Part shown: piece after piece, positions 30,440 through 41,940 of the stretch | Layout: each line of letters starts with the position of its first letter | Position numbering within the stretch: the first letter of the stretch is position 1 | NCBI GenBank assembly: GCA_003427395.1 | Contig: BFEA01000809.1 | Location: 303,793-350,833, forward strand | Reading direction: 5' to 3' | DNA: 47,041 nucleotides | From: Chara braunii | Taxonomy: Eukaryota; Streptophyta; Charophyceae; Charales; Characeae | Program-made: the position numbers and the translations under genes | Notes under the pieces: model-generated | The model's database searches: none | What the model was told of the DNA's origin: nothing | Seen by the model: only the letters and a program-made list of their open reading frames with translations

Positions 30440-32181
30440 TTCCTCGGGCGCGTTCCTGGAAGGAGACCAACGCGACGGATGTCAAAGAAGGCGAGGAAGA
30501 TGGAGAACCTTCTAACGAAGAGCACGCTGTTGGTAAGGGCAATGGGATCTTAAAGGCAGCGATGCAAGGGTGTGGAAGGTGGAAGGCAACCATATTACCC
30601 GATGTTGTACAACCACCTGCAATCCCACGAGATTCCATTGCCTCTGAGTGACGACGAAGACAACGAGCCTCGATCCTCGACGGTTCCTCTCAGCAGCGGG
30701 TCAACGTAGGATTGGATGGGGAGTCAGTTGTACAGGCAATCGGCGACACCCACATACACAGAGCTACTGGAGGGACGGACTCTGGCTGGCTATACCACTG
30801 GACACGTTGATCTCAACTTCGGTTTGAGGTTTGGCAATGGTCCGACTGTGACGCATACCATTGTAGTCAATCCAGCTGCAAGAATAACCTTACACAATCT
30901 TCGGTGAGGGCGGGGGGGCTTCCGGATAACCATGGCAGGTTTTTCATGAGTTGGCCGACGAACGTGAAATCGTTTCGCCAAAGTGCGGGAGAGGGAGCAC
31001 TGCAGGCGCGGCCGCTTCAAGGACAAAGACAACGGGCGTGGGCGCCTGTCGATCGGCGACGCCCAACGAAGCAATGGATGGATGGCAGGACGACGATGAC
31101 TGCTCTACTACAAAGGTGATGGGTCGACATGTTTGGGACGATCGTTGGCGAGAAATTCGAAAAGCGAGCACTTCCATTATCACGAGAGGGGTGGCGAACA
31201 TGAACGTCGGGGGAGACGACATCTTCGTTGATTGCGATGGTGCAAGGGGCGATGATTATGCAGTAGAAGATGGCGATCGTGAGGACAGCGAAGACGACAA
31301 CGGCGAGACTGAAATTTGTCCACTGAGGAGGAAGAGAGGTGGGTCCCGAGGCAGAAAAAAGGTTGTGCTACCACGCGCAGGGCGACAAAGCAAGAGGGTT
31401 GTAGAGGATACGACCACACTCGACGAAGTGAAAAGTACGGATTCTTGGACTGCGGCGCACATGATTGCTCTCGTCCAACGGAAAAGAGACCAGGATTTGC
31501 ATCTCGCCAACTTGGGGCACAACTTCGGGCGGATGAAGTCGAAGACTTGAAAGTGGGACAACGTGAAAAAAAGGCTCATGCAGATGGGCGTGACGAGCAA
31601 GAAGGCGGTGGACTCTGGAAAAAAAATGGGACAATCTTTACCAGCAGTACAAGACAGTGCATAAATTCACACTGACACCGGCGGGAAGGAAGAAGCGTGG
31701 GTTCGACTTCAGAATGGACCGGCGTGTGTATTTGGAGATGAAGGCAATGCTGAAGAGCGATCACACTATCTACCCCACGATTCTCGTGGACACAGGCAAG
31801 GCCGAAGGGGTTCGGATGCCCGGGCCAGGTGCTGGTTGGAACGAATCCGTCACTTCAAGGGATGTGGGAATGGACAGGATGAGGAGCAGGGATCGACAAG
31901 GGATTCGACATTCAACTCTGGTAGTGGGGGTGGGGCGGCAAACGAAAGAACGTGAGACAGTACACCTTCGAAGCAATCGCCAACTTCATGGACAAGCACA
32001 AGACGTTGATGGCGGCGGCGCTAGCAAGAGGCAGTGCATCTCCGTTCTGATGAGGCACTGTGACATTCTTGAGAGGGAAGTGGACGTGCAGAAGGAGCAC
32101 TACGAGAAGCCCGACTAGGCGAACCTCATGATGTGCAATGCCCTCATGGAGATTGCAAAAGCCTTCCGTGAGCAATCTTAA
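30440..32181 (+). pseudogene. Harbinger Myb/SANT-like DNA-binding protein gene
   Basis: In PIF/Harbinger elements a Myb-like partner protein helps the transposase enter the nucleus and bind the element ends. The main frame (30,951-31,550) has an acidic, low-complexity N-terminal part (GDREDSEDDNGE), a basic stretch (RRKRGGSRGRKK) and then the trihelix-like domain (SWTAAHMIALVQRKRDQD). The domain continues past a TGA at 31,548-31,550 (KWDNVKKRLMQMGV), then shifts frame in an A8 run near 31,621-31,628, and resumes as WDNLYQQYKTVHKF and MDRRVYLEMKAML. The C-terminus (LMRHCDILEREVDVQKEHYEKPD) meets a TAG at 32,116-32,118 and would otherwise end at TAA 32,179. Two stops and one frameshift indicate a broken gene. 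The start is uncertain; 30,440-30,950 carries related sequence in other frames. Confidence 0.72.
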
Positions 32182-33034
32182 CGTCACGCGACCATACATC
32201 TCCAAGGTCGGCCCGTTCACCACGCGTATACATCGAAAGCTGCAACATCATCGTCGTCTGGCATTCGCCGCCGCCCTGTTTGAGTGTCGCCTTGAAGTTC
32301 CTCAGATGGTTGCCTTCCACACGCAACCGTTCGCTCCTGAAGAATCGTGCACGCGCGATTGATTGGAGGTGGAGTGATGTCTTTCCGTACGTAGATCGTT
32401 GTTCATCGCACGGATGCGTCGTTGTCGTCGCTTTGTGTGATGAAGTGCGGTGCGACAACGATTATGTAGAGACGGGAGGCGGTGTTGCCCCTATCATTGT
32501 CATTTAGTGGTGTTTTCTTGTGAATCTGTAGAATAATGATGAAAGTCGCGTCCAACAACACGTCCTTAGGGAGTGCAGTTGTGGTCCTCTACGCTCCTTC
32601 GTTTTCGATGGCTGTTGCCAATTCATGTTGTTGGCTGATGCCGTCGTGCTTCATTGGTGTTCGAAGAGCTGGTGCAGTGTTGTTGTATTTTGAAAATATT
32701 AATTTTTTGTAATATTCGTCCTCGCCGCTTGAAACGGATGGTTGAAGGGTCTTATGTCTGATGAATGGCAGTGTATTTGTCTTTTGGGGACGGTCCACAA
32801 TGGCAAATTGGGAAATGCGATCCAGGTGTAGGAAGACAAGGAAACGTTTTTTGACATTCCATGTATGTTTTTGCAGTAGTGGTGAAGAGGCCTTTGTTCG
32901 TGTATGCAAATCCTGGTTCGCTGGATATGAAATTGTTGTGTGCTGTCCATGACATTGCCGATTGTTAGTACTGATAACCGAAATGTTGATATTGAAAGAA
33001 AAGGCCGGTCATCTAGCGATGGACTGCGTGATAC
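32182..33034. other. Harbinger internal non-coding stretch
   Basis: No gene recognised. It is T/G-rich and may hold the 3' UTR of the Myb-like gene and introns or leader of the next gene region. Confidence 0.5.
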
Positions 33035-33365
33035 ACACACACACGCAGACAGATAATGGTCATTCAACGCACTATATATGTTGTGGAGACGGACTGCACA
33101 ACGACCCTGCCTTTGCCAATATTCGAGGGAGACGTCATGGGACACACTTTCGTCGGTTGGGAGCATGTTGTGGAGACGGACTTGTCTCTTATACACATCT
33201 AGATGTGTATAAGAGACAGCACACACACGTAGACAGACAATGGTCGTTCGGCGCGCCATATCTGTTGTGGAGACGGACTGCACAACGACCCTGCCTTTGC
33301 CAATATTCGAGGGAGACGTCATGGGACACACTTTCGTCGGTTGGGAGCATGTGCACATAGTAGAC
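33035..33365. repeat. Direct duplication around the second adapter
   Basis: The block from AGACAGATAATGGTC (33,047) to GGGAGCATG (33,167) recurs at 33,231-33,351, an offset of 184 bases, with few differences. The second adapter lies between the copies. This is probably an assembly-made duplication. Confidence 0.85.
33183..33219. other. Second Nextera mate-pair junction adapter
   Basis: TGTCTCTTATACACATCT (33,183-33,200) is followed by AGATGTGTATAAGAGACAG (33,201-33,219). It lacks only the first C of the full 38-base junction seen at 24,092. It is not genomic. Confidence 0.97.
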
Positions 33366-33379
33366 ATCGTCCTCGCACA

Positions 33380-33676
33380 CCTTCTGGAGGTGGTGATTGG
33401 ACAACACGTGATGGGGCCGGAGATCAGGCTTCAATATCATGTGCGACGATGTGAATCACGCCCGTTTCCACATGTTCATCGGTGTCACGGGAAAGTGCGT
33501 CCGTGAAGTAGCCATTGTGGTCGAAAAAATTGGAGGTGCCCTGCTTGAGCAGGGGTCGTTCGAGGTAGATCCTCTATAGGATTTGATTGAGCTTTGTGTA
33601 TCCGCCATTGCTTTTGATTACAAATTCGACAACTTGCTACTCGGGGAAGCTTCGTACAGGACAGATCATGCATGAC
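33380..33676 (+). pseudogene. Unrecognised coding-like segment in Harbinger
   Basis: A plus-strand frame gives REVAIVVEKIGGALLEQGSF, a stop, then DLIELCVSAIAFDYKFDNLL and LGEASYRTDHA. The composition looks protein-like, but no family is recognised. It may be an exon of the gene region that continues at 34.6-36.6 kb, across the N gap. Confidence 0.4.
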
Positions 33677-33890
33677 CGGTCCTGTGAGGATCCGTGATCA
33701 CGGGAGCATGTTCGTTTATGTTGGCAAGCGTTGAGGACCCAGGGACGGGGGTTTGTGTAGGCAGCGCCTGATGGCGGGGCATGATTTCACTAGGCCGCGG
33801 TTCGAGAGGGAGGTTGGTTTCGGCGTCGAACATCGGGGCCCGGGGGCCGGGGCTGAATGTGGAAGGGGAAGGTATATGGGGTGTTCGTTG

Positions 33891-34143
33891 NNNNNNNNNN
33901 NNNNNNNNNNNNNNNNNNNNNNNNNNNNNNNNNNNNNNNNNNNNNNNNNNNNNNNNNNNNNNNNNNNNNNNNNNNNNNNNNNNNNNNNNNNNNNNNNNNN
34001 NNNNNNNNNNNNNNNNNNNNNNNNNNNNNNNNNNNNNNNNNNNNNNNNNNNNNNNNNNNNNNNNNNNNNNNNNNNNNNNNNNNNNNNNNNNNNNNNNNNN
34101 NNNNNNNNNNNNNNNNNNNNNNNNNNNNNNNNNNNNNNNNNNN
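33891..34143. other. Assembly gap (253 N)
   Basis: Unknown bases inside the Harbinger element. The true gap length cannot be judged. Flanking sequence is G-rich. Confidence 0.99.
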
Positions 34144-34623
34144 TGTGGGGAAGGGGCGGGGGGTTGGGGGTTGCAAGAGGGTTTGTTTTTTGTTTCGGGT
34201 GGGGTATGGTGTCCCGTGCGTCGCCATTTGGGGGGGCGGCGGGGGGGTGTCCTGGTGGCAGACCGTCCTTTGTGCTAGCTGATCCTTCGTGTACTGAGCG
34301 ACCGCCCATAATCTAAAAGATTCCGTACCGCCGTCCCTCCATTGCGAGGGCCTCACAACTACCATGGGTGCACTCCGTTCTCATCCGCCACGAGGGTTGG
34401 ACTATGCATCCACGCCATCTGCGTTCGCTGCCTGATGGACCTTTTTGGTCGTCGTCGTCAACGACTCGTCATGTTCGTCACGAGTGGACAGTGCCACGTC
34501 ATCCGCGTCCTTCCATTGAGAGGGCCTTTCACGCCGATGTCACCGTGTCCATCATCTGCGTCCGCTTCGCGCCGCAGCAGTTTTCATCCTTTACGTGTAA
34601 GTTAGACGGTAGTTTTTGTCGGG

Positions 34624-36558
34624 ATGCCGCCACGGGGTGCCAGTGGGAAGGCGAGGAGAGAGAGTGGACATGGCGATGCTGGGGAAGAACAAAAAGGTCG
34701 AGGTCACGAGCCCAAATCGAAAAGGCCGCACGTGGAGGACGTGGGCTCGGAGTACGACGATGACTTACAGGAAGGAGAAAACACAGTGGCGGAAGCGCAA
34801 GCGACAAGAGGGGCCACACGATTGGGTTTCGGGAGAGATGGGGTGTCCGGGGAACAACTGGTAGCTTTCCAACAAACCGTTGTCGCTGCTGCGGTCGGAG
34901 TGTTGCCAAGAACACTCGAGGCGCAATGGATTGTCATCGGCGAGGCGCGTTGTCAACGCGAATGCGCCGTGCGCTCGCATGACTCTTATACGAAGGTCCA
35001 GCGCACGGTACCTATCTGACTCCCGCGGCATAACGTTATGGGTCGAATACCGAAGGGACTAGGAGTGTTGTTGTGTTGTAGTGTTTTCGTGTTGTTGCGT
35101 CGTGTGTTTTTGGATGTGAGTGTTGTGGTGTAACGCATGGTGTGTGTGATGCGTCCTAGTCGACCGGCGCCGAGTCGTGTTTGGGACCTCAGCCCCCCAG
35201 TGCGTCGATTCACGTGCGGGTTCGATTTTTGGGCGTTTGACCGCGCGTAACCCCCATGCTACAGCGAACGAGAAACGCCCTCGGCTGGGCCACCTCTGCA
35301 ATTGCATACGAAAAACCTTCGCATGTGGTTCAGTAGCTCGACGGGGATACGCCCACCTAAGGGATGGTGACAACTCCCACAGGTGGAGGTAAGAGGTGCC
35401 TCGCGTGACCCTGTCCTGTCGTAGGGGCTCGCGAGAGGTACGGCTGGCGCACTCGACCGGAGCGGCAAACGCTCTCCGTGACAAGTCCTGCAAAACCCTG
35501 CGTAACGCGGCCGGGAGGGTCCCCGTGCGCGACCGATGCGCTCGACAGCTTGTCCACAGGTGAGCCACGCCTGCAAATCAGGTGATGGCGAGCATTGATC
35601 GCAGGACGGTCATCCCGGTCACTGGGGGCAAGCAGCCAGAGGCTGACCTTCCACAACAGCAGGGGGCTACAAGGGTGCCGAGAACACCGCCCGACGCCCA
35701 CGCCGTAGGGAGCCGAGGGATCTGTCGACCACACAATGGCGGGACAACATCACGACAGTGGGATTGGACTTTATGGAAGGGGTTGAAGAGGGGCAGGTCG
35801 AGTTGTCTGCTGCCGCGATGGGAGATGAGATGGAAGGCGGGATGGAGACGACGCCCACGATCAACCGCTCAGCAGCAAGCGGAAGCGAACGAAGCAGGAG
35901 GAGGATGTTGAGGAGAAGTTGAAGCTGTGGGTTGATTGTGACGCGTTTTGGGGGCAAGGCCCCGAGAAAACTTTGCGGGAGGCGGTGGTCGATTGTGTGG
36001 ACTACTTCATCGCCATCGCCAATGGAGACACAAAAGCGAAACCACCATCCATGCTGATAATGCCGCCCGACAATTTATTGCATTTCAAGATCGAGGACCC
36101 TGCGCAACGTGAACCGGCTCTACGCAGACCACGCATGTCAAGAAAGTGGTATTGCGCACCATCCACGGTCGGATCTTCAAGTCATCGTAGAGGTCAAACG
36201 GCTTCGCTCGTGTTGAATCGTACATCACGGTCAACTACGCCACAAACATGGCGCGAGCTGTTTGGTAGGACTTGGAATGGTCGACAATTGCTTCCCCAAC
36301 CCTAATCTACTACACGTTGCAAATGAAGATGGACGTGCCTTTGTGGTTCGTGGGGTTGAAGACTGTGGAAAGACCTGAAGACGATGCCATGGTGGCGCAC
36401 CAAGAGGCAACAGTTATCCGCCTGGCGGAGTGTTGGACAAATTTGTTTTGGTGCGGACGACGGGCATTTGAAACAGGACCGGTTGGCGAGGCTTGCTGAT
36501 TGTCTTCGCTTGTTGTTAAGCTCGGCTTGCTGATTGTCTTCGCGTGTTGTTAAGCTCG
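34624..36558 (+). pseudogene. Unidentified Harbinger-borne gene region
   Basis: Coding-like plus-strand frames: 34,624-35,019 (basic start, EDVGSEYDDDLQEGEN, then GVSGEQLVAFQQTVVAAAVG) and 35,919-36,305 (KLWVDCDAFWGQGPEKTLRE AVVDCVDYFIAIANGDTKAK), continuing in broken frames past 36,500. The second begins with an aspartate/tryptophan-rich helical segment. I do not recognise a domain. It lies between the Myb-like gene and the antisense transposase, so it may be a third element gene, the C-terminal part of the Myb-like protein, or captured host sequence. Stops, frameshifts and possible introns prevent a gene model. Confidence 0.4.
36491..36558. repeat. 34-bp tandem duplication
   Basis: GCTTGCTGATTGTCTTCGC starts at 36,491 and 36,525. 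Both 34-base units are identical except for one base (CTTG versus CGTG). It lies in the unidentified Harbinger gene region. Confidence 0.9.
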
Positions 36559-36899
36559 TGCATGTGGATTATGCACATGGGTTGCGAAAATGACCATTCA
36601 CACTACGAAGCATCATTCTACGCGTCCATGGTCGCCAAACCCACACTCATCGCGCCAGGGTCGTACATCTTCAACTAGCGAAGACATTGTCGACACCTCC
36701 AACCTCGTGTTGGATCGCCTAGGGAAGCCCCACCTTACATTAGAAGGGCACCCGCTTTACATCCCGAAATGGAATGGCTGCGGTTTGGTGTGCAATCACA
36801 ACGCGTCCCTGAAGAACGCGAAAAAGGAGGTCGAGAAACATGATTGGATAGGTAGCGGCCCTCCAACTATTGGCGATGGAGACAATGCTCATTGACACG

Positions 36900-38180
36900 T
36901 GGGCTCGTTGTGAAGGTCACAACGGGGTGCACATCGTACGTGGAGTGACACATAGACACGGATCGGTGAAATCGGCGGTGGGGACATCACACGTAGCGGT
37001 CAGGGTAGCCACGTTGTCATGCGGTGGGGGTGACGACGTTGCCACGTCTCACCCGATGGTCGTCGACACATTACGACTTTCTGGATGTAGTGGCTGGCAG
37101 TAGGTGGGTTAAAGAGGGTGCCACGTGGGTGCTATGCAGTGCCGTAGATAGTTTTTTTTTTTTTTTTTTGTAAATGTTGGACATTTACTCGCCCTCCTCA
37201 TTTGCGATTGCGGTCAACGGACTCAACGCCTCGTCCTCGATGTAGGTTATCAGTGTTAAGGGTCCTTCAGTGGTGGTGAGCCGTGTTGCGGCTGCGAAGT
37301 TTTAAGAGTTGTGCTATTCCCGCTTCAATGTTGTTCTCAAACTCAAATGATATGATGAATGTCTGTTTGGATCGCCGCACTGCACACCATCCCAATGAGT
37401 TCTTAACTTCTTACCCATCACTGGTTTCCTTCAACTGTGTGTGATGTTCATTGACTGAATGCGCGAGTTGGCATTGCCATTTCGTCCATATGTTGTTCAT
37501 TATGCTTCCTTCCCCGCCTGTGTTCGATTGGGGCTTCGCAAAGCATCAACAAATCACCCAATAAAATAAGTGTTGCCACAAACCAATGAAGGTAGCGACA
37601 ATGTCGCAGAAAGGAGTCAAATGCAATGATCTAAACTGTTTTTTTTTTTGTATGGAATTTTGCATTGGAACACAAAGATATCAACAAATAACATGATAAA
37701 ATTCAGTCGACTGCAAAATAGATGTACGACAACCATTCCATGAGGAGAAAAACAACCTTGCACATCGAAGGAAAGGAAACAGTTGCAGACACGAACACGG
37801 CCTTACTCATACATTTGAAAACAGAAGTCCGACAAATAAGAGTCACTCTTGTCAAAGTAGCGCCGAAACAAACGCACGTATATCGTCACCCAAAATCACA
37901 AGCACATGTAAATGAACCCCCCACACCCGCCACAAAGCATCTTCCCCCCAACACCTCCCCAGCGGTGCGAATCCACCCCGGCCTTGCAGCGCAGCCGGGA
38001 TACCCGTCATTGTCGTCACCACAACCCCCTATTCTCTCTCCCCCCCCCCGTGCACGACACGCAACGAGAATGCCACGGTGGCGAAACCCGAAACGAAAAG
38101 TGTTGCCCATCATCCGAGGATAACAACAATCCTCGACATTGTGATCATCACAAAATCGCGTGTACGACCAAACGAACGAC
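36900..38180. other. Harbinger internal region without a recognised gene
   Basis: Holds a poly(T) run near 37,151-37,168 and another near 37,639. Short frames only. Plus- and minus-strand genes of the element converge here, so it probably contains their 3' ends. Confidence 0.45.
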
Positions 38181-38419
38181 CTACGTCGTCCACCCACTGG
38201 CCTCTGCACAAGAACCATGACTGGAAAACACGCTAACGACGACGAAAGCCCAAACATTGCACAGTGAATGACGCAAGAAACCCAGTGCGCACCAATGCTG
38301 ACGCCATGTGCGCTCCTCCGCCAACATTGCGAAACAGAACAACGACGAAGTTTGGATTGCGGTGCTTCGGCAAGCGGTATGACACGTCACCTGTTTCATT
38401 CGCTCCGCTAGGGCGTTGA

Positions 38420-39760
38420 ACAACGTGAACGCCTCATCCGTCAAAGTCGTCATGGCCACTGGCTGCCAACGTCGAACAACGCGAACGCCTCGTCCGTCGA
38501 AGTCCGTTGAACAACGTGAACGCCTCCCACAACAGATGCTCGTCGAACTCGATACCAGCATCGAGGAGAATGTTGTGGAGAATGCAGAAGGCCATGAATT
38601 GTTGTGGCTGTGTCGAGGTTCGTCTTGTGCATCTGCCGGAACAGCCTCCACATCCCCATCAACCTCCCGAACGCTCTTTCTAAAGCCCCTCTCACGATCT
38701 TTAGACCTCTCCTCGTCGGGGTGCTGATTGATCCCTCAGTATGGCACCACTACCCATTTAGAAGGAGGATGCCAATTGTCGCCCAAGATGTATCCGTTCG
38801 TCCTCACCTCGCCCGACAGTGTCACAGGCGGCCCACGAAACAACAATCCCTCTTCTGCGTGCCTCGACAAACTTGACAGCTGGATCACCCTGATGTCGTG
38901 GCAGCTCCCCAGATATCCAACGATTCAATGACAACGAATACATTAAGCACACGCAGATCCAGGCCGACCACCACCTGCATAATGAAGGAGAAACGGTGCT
39001 TGCAATCGAAGTAGTTCTCGCTCGGCGCTTGCACCGGTTTGTCAACGTAGATGTTGTGCAGTCCACCGCTCCATTACAGTTGGGAAAACCTTCCTCCAAG
39101 AACGCTCGGAGCATAACTGTTTCCACACCCCCGTCAGCCACGATATCTTGTCCACGTAGACCCTCAACAAAGCGGCTGTCACATCGCGAACGGCGACAAG
39201 CTCGGACACTGCCGATGCTGAAGTGTTGTTGTCGTATGTTTCGCCTGTCGCTTACCGATACAGCACGTAGGCAACAATATGCTCGGGCGGAAGAGGCTTC
39301 CTGTAGAACGTCACCTGTCTAGGCTGTCGTTGCAAATGAGGTGTGCAGGCTTCGATGATCTCCATGAAAACTCTCCTAGACATGCGGAGCTTATCCCAGA
39401 AGTAGGCATCCATCGCGTCATCGCAACCCGCAAATCTTCCCAAGTGCCGCCCGCTCTCCGCTTCGTCCACCACCGTGGCGTCGCCCCAGGAAGCACACCA
39501 CACCCGATTGCAGCGCACAGCTGAATGACGGCGTCCAAAGTGCTAACACAGTCCGGGGCGTCGACCACCCTTTGCACCAAATGCCTTTGCCACCGCCTTG
39601 AAAGTGTGACCTTCATGCGCCCTGCCGCCCTCTCCACTTGGCTGCGGATGACCACGGCGAGCGCCGCCGCTGCAACAGCTGTTTTCTCCGTCGTCGACAA
39701 CACAACATGGCCATCCCCACCACAGCCCTCCATCGCGCCCCACCAACAGAAAAACATACG
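38420..39760 (-). pseudogene. PIF/Harbinger DDE transposase
   Basis: Cuts and rejoins the element at its ends. Minus-strand order: N-terminal part with WWTKRRAGGTWEDLR (near 39,450), then in another frame DDAMDAYFWDKLRMSRRVFM EIIEACTPHL and FYRKPLPPEHIVAYVLYR (39,252-39,430). The catalytic core starts with FPNCNGAVDCT (first Asp at 39,061-39,063), continues with LGDNWHPPSKWVVVPY (second Asp at 38,778-38,780) and ends with RGALERAFGRLMGMWRLF (Glu at 38,678-38,680). This matches the HARBI1-type DDE nuclease, including the ERAFGRLK-W-RL signature. The acidic residues survive, but at least three frameshifts and several stops separate them, so it is inactive as assembled. Confidence 0.88.
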
Positions 39761-40294
39761 TCCACCACCACCCAGCCGCCTTCACCTTCGCGATCGAGAT
39801 TGAAGAAGCCTGCAATGTGCGCTCCAACACCCCTGCTGAACGATGCTCTACCCCGATTGAAGTGTCCGCTGACCGTCGCTGCTGAACGGAACTGCCGCGC
39901 GCTTTCACATTGCGAGCGTAGACTACAGACCGTGTCCGTGTGTTGCCACTGAACTACTGTAGGAGATCGCAACCCAAACTGGGATGTGCCACTGTTGTGC
40001 GGCGTGCACTGCCGCCTTCGATGACCCGTCCGTGCGCCGTTTCACCATCGACCTGTGACCCACAATTTCAAATTTTGAATTTCGAACAGGGTGGTTCCAC
40101 CATTCGTGATTTTCATTTTTTGGGCCCGTGACGTATCACCGCCGTCCACCTGCTGGACCACCACGCCTCCTTGCCATGTATAATATCATGAAACGGACCA
40201 CGGGAGGGCCCGGGCGATTCCCCAAGGACAGGTGATACTACACCTCCGAAAAACAAAAAATTCCCCGAGGATTCGTCCACGGAGCCCGAGGACG

Positions 40295-40319
40295 GCCTGA
40301 GGAGTGTCTAACGACGCCC
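40295..40319 (-). repeat. Right terminal inverted repeat of the Harbinger element
   Basis: Reads GGGCGTCGTTAGACAC on the minus strand and is followed outside by TTA. Confidence 0.93.
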
Positions 40320-40322
40320 TTA

Positions 40323-40745
40323 GATTATGGGGAGGTTCATTGGGGAAAGTAGTACTGTGAGCATAGACTATTGTACTGTGTTTTCCCGACAGCACCTCCA
40401 TACACCAAAGTTTGTTTTCCTTTTTTTTTTGTTGTTGCCTTGCTCTGAAGCACTAAAACTGGACGACCCCCGTCCGACGCCGTGCGTTAATGACCGCGTC
40501 GGAAATTTTTAGCAGGGCGACGTACTGGTGGTTTAATGTTGTTAAACCACCACTACCTTTCCAGGCTGTAGTCCCATTTGGGAAAATGACCTCGCCCAAA
40601 AAGTTCGGGGAGGTCGGCACGAAAAAAAAAAGAAGAAAAGATTGGGACCCTGTCGGCCCGCAGTGAGAGAGAGAAAAACACACACTCAGAACTTAGAATC
40701 CAGTGATGTCAGGGAACTTCACGGCCTTCACCGAGGTGGAAGTCA
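40323..40745. other. Non-coding flank
   Basis: Contains a small perfect hairpin (TGGTGGTTTAA-TGTTG-TTAAACCACCA) near 40,527-40,553. The same CCACCAGTACTT-type sequence recurs at 41,290 and 41,427. No gene. Confidence 0.55.
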
Positions 40746-40859
40746 CACTACCGTCTTCACCCGAATAGAACGCCCCATCATTATAGCTGTATTCGGGGCA
40801 ACTTTCAGTCCATATGCATGTTAATGACCGGGCGTTCGATTCGGGTGAAGACGGTAGTG
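40746..40859. repeat. 30-bp inverted repeat with a 54-bp loop
   Basis: Left arm 40,746-40,775 starts CACTACCGTCTTCACCCGAA. Right arm 40,830-40,859 is its reverse complement with one mismatch. The ends of the inverted repeat lack an obvious target duplication. It may be a small foldback element. Confidence 0.85.
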
Positions 40860-41124
40860 CTTTGAGGAATGTATCTGCCAGTGGCCAGTTTGTGTGGATG
40901 TGATTGCTGATGTTTTTGTTTTGGTTTTTGGTTTTCCTTTTGTTTTTCTTGTTTTCTTTTCCTTCCCGTGCCCTGCCAGCGAGGCAGGGCGGATTACACG
41001 TGGGAACTATCTCACTCACCTTATACTCACACCAGTACTCTAGCGTCCTGTATTGGACCACGAGCACAGCATAAGGGACGTTTTTTCTAGGCTGCTGAGA
41101 GATGGAAAGTATACAAACTGCCTC

Positions 41125-41335
41125 TAACTCTAGCATCCCCACTATCAAGACCCATCTGTGTTTCCTGGATAAAGACTACACCGGGCCATGTCTGCCTTCC
41201 CACCCCCTGGGCTGATCCTATATGGCCTGGGGTTATTTGTGGCCAGGCCATTCACATTGAATGATCTCAAATTGAAGTCTGGTGTCTTAAACCACCAGTA
41301 CTTCCTAAAGTCGTGGCGGTATATTAGCCGACCGC
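41125..41335 (-). pseudogene. LINE endonuclease fragment
   Basis: The minus strand reads FNLRSFNVNGLATN (near 41,245-41,280), the start of an L1-type APE endonuclease, followed after a frameshift by VVFIQETQMGLDSG (near 41,140-41,180), the QET metal-binding motif. Nothing of the RT is present nearby, so this is a scrap of a LINE different from LINE-1. Confidence 0.6.
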
Positions 41336-41560
41336 AGGCTGAACGGATGGGCCAGTACGGGAGCGCCCAGTTCATCCGACCAGAAACACTTCTACTCTAT
41401 TTTTCCCCAGCCGATGTATGGGTCAAGTACTGGTGGTTTAAGCCATTCCATGGTTAATAAAGTTTCAATCTTTCTAGTAAAAAAAAAGGGCCTACCTGCA
41501 GTCTGATGTTTGAAAAAAAAACCCCAAAAAAATCCTTCTGGTGTGAGCACCTTCTGGGTC

Positions 41561-41940
41561 TTTATATTGTCTCTGCAAACCGAGAACATGGAGCTCGAAT
41601 TGCTCGTAACGGCGTACTCACACGAGCCCTATCTTCAACATATCTGACTGCATTCACAGCCATGCGTGGATGCATCTTACCGCCATTATGCCGATGAATA
41701 CAAAACAAGTCCTAGTGTGCGTATGCCCTAAGTTTCTATTGCTGTATTGTCTCTGCAACTCGAGAACATGAAGGTCGAATTGCTCGTAAGGGCTACTCAC
41801 ACGAGCCCCATCTTCAACGTACCTGATGACATTTACACGGATATGTGGATGCATCTGACCGCCATTATGCCCATGAACACAAAAGAAGTACTAGTGCGAG
41901 AATACAAAAGAAGTCCCAGTGCCAGTATGCCCTAAGTTTC
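41561..41940. repeat. 180-bp tandem repeat, two copies
   Basis: TATTGTCTCTGCAA starts near 41,564 and 41,744. Both copies continue with GAGAACATG, TCGAATTGCTCGTAA, ACTCACACGAGCCC, GTGGATGCATCT, ACCGCCATTATGCC and TATGCCCTAAGTTTC. The second copy carries an extra AATACAAAAGAAGTCC-like internal duplication. Substitutions are scattered, so the duplication is old. Confidence 0.88.

Larger units (their letters stand above)
29759..40322. mobile_element. Complete 10.56-kb PIF/Harbinger transposon
   Basis: The element runs from 29,762 to 40,319. TTA duplications flank it exactly (29,759-29,761 and 40,320-40,322). The left terminus is GGGCGTCGTTAGACACCCCT and the right terminus, read inward, is GGGCGTCGTTAGACACTCCT. 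TTA duplication plus a DDE Harbinger transposase and a Myb/SANT-like partner gene is the standard PIF/Harbinger layout. The length is unusually large for the superfamily, though it includes a 253-base N gap and an adapter-associated duplication of about 184 bp. Both genes carry frame breaks, so this copy is probably not autonomous. Confidence 0.93.

Noticed and set aside
33716-34365. Long frames of 140-197 codons across the N gap
   Set aside because: They are open only because unknown bases cannot form stops.
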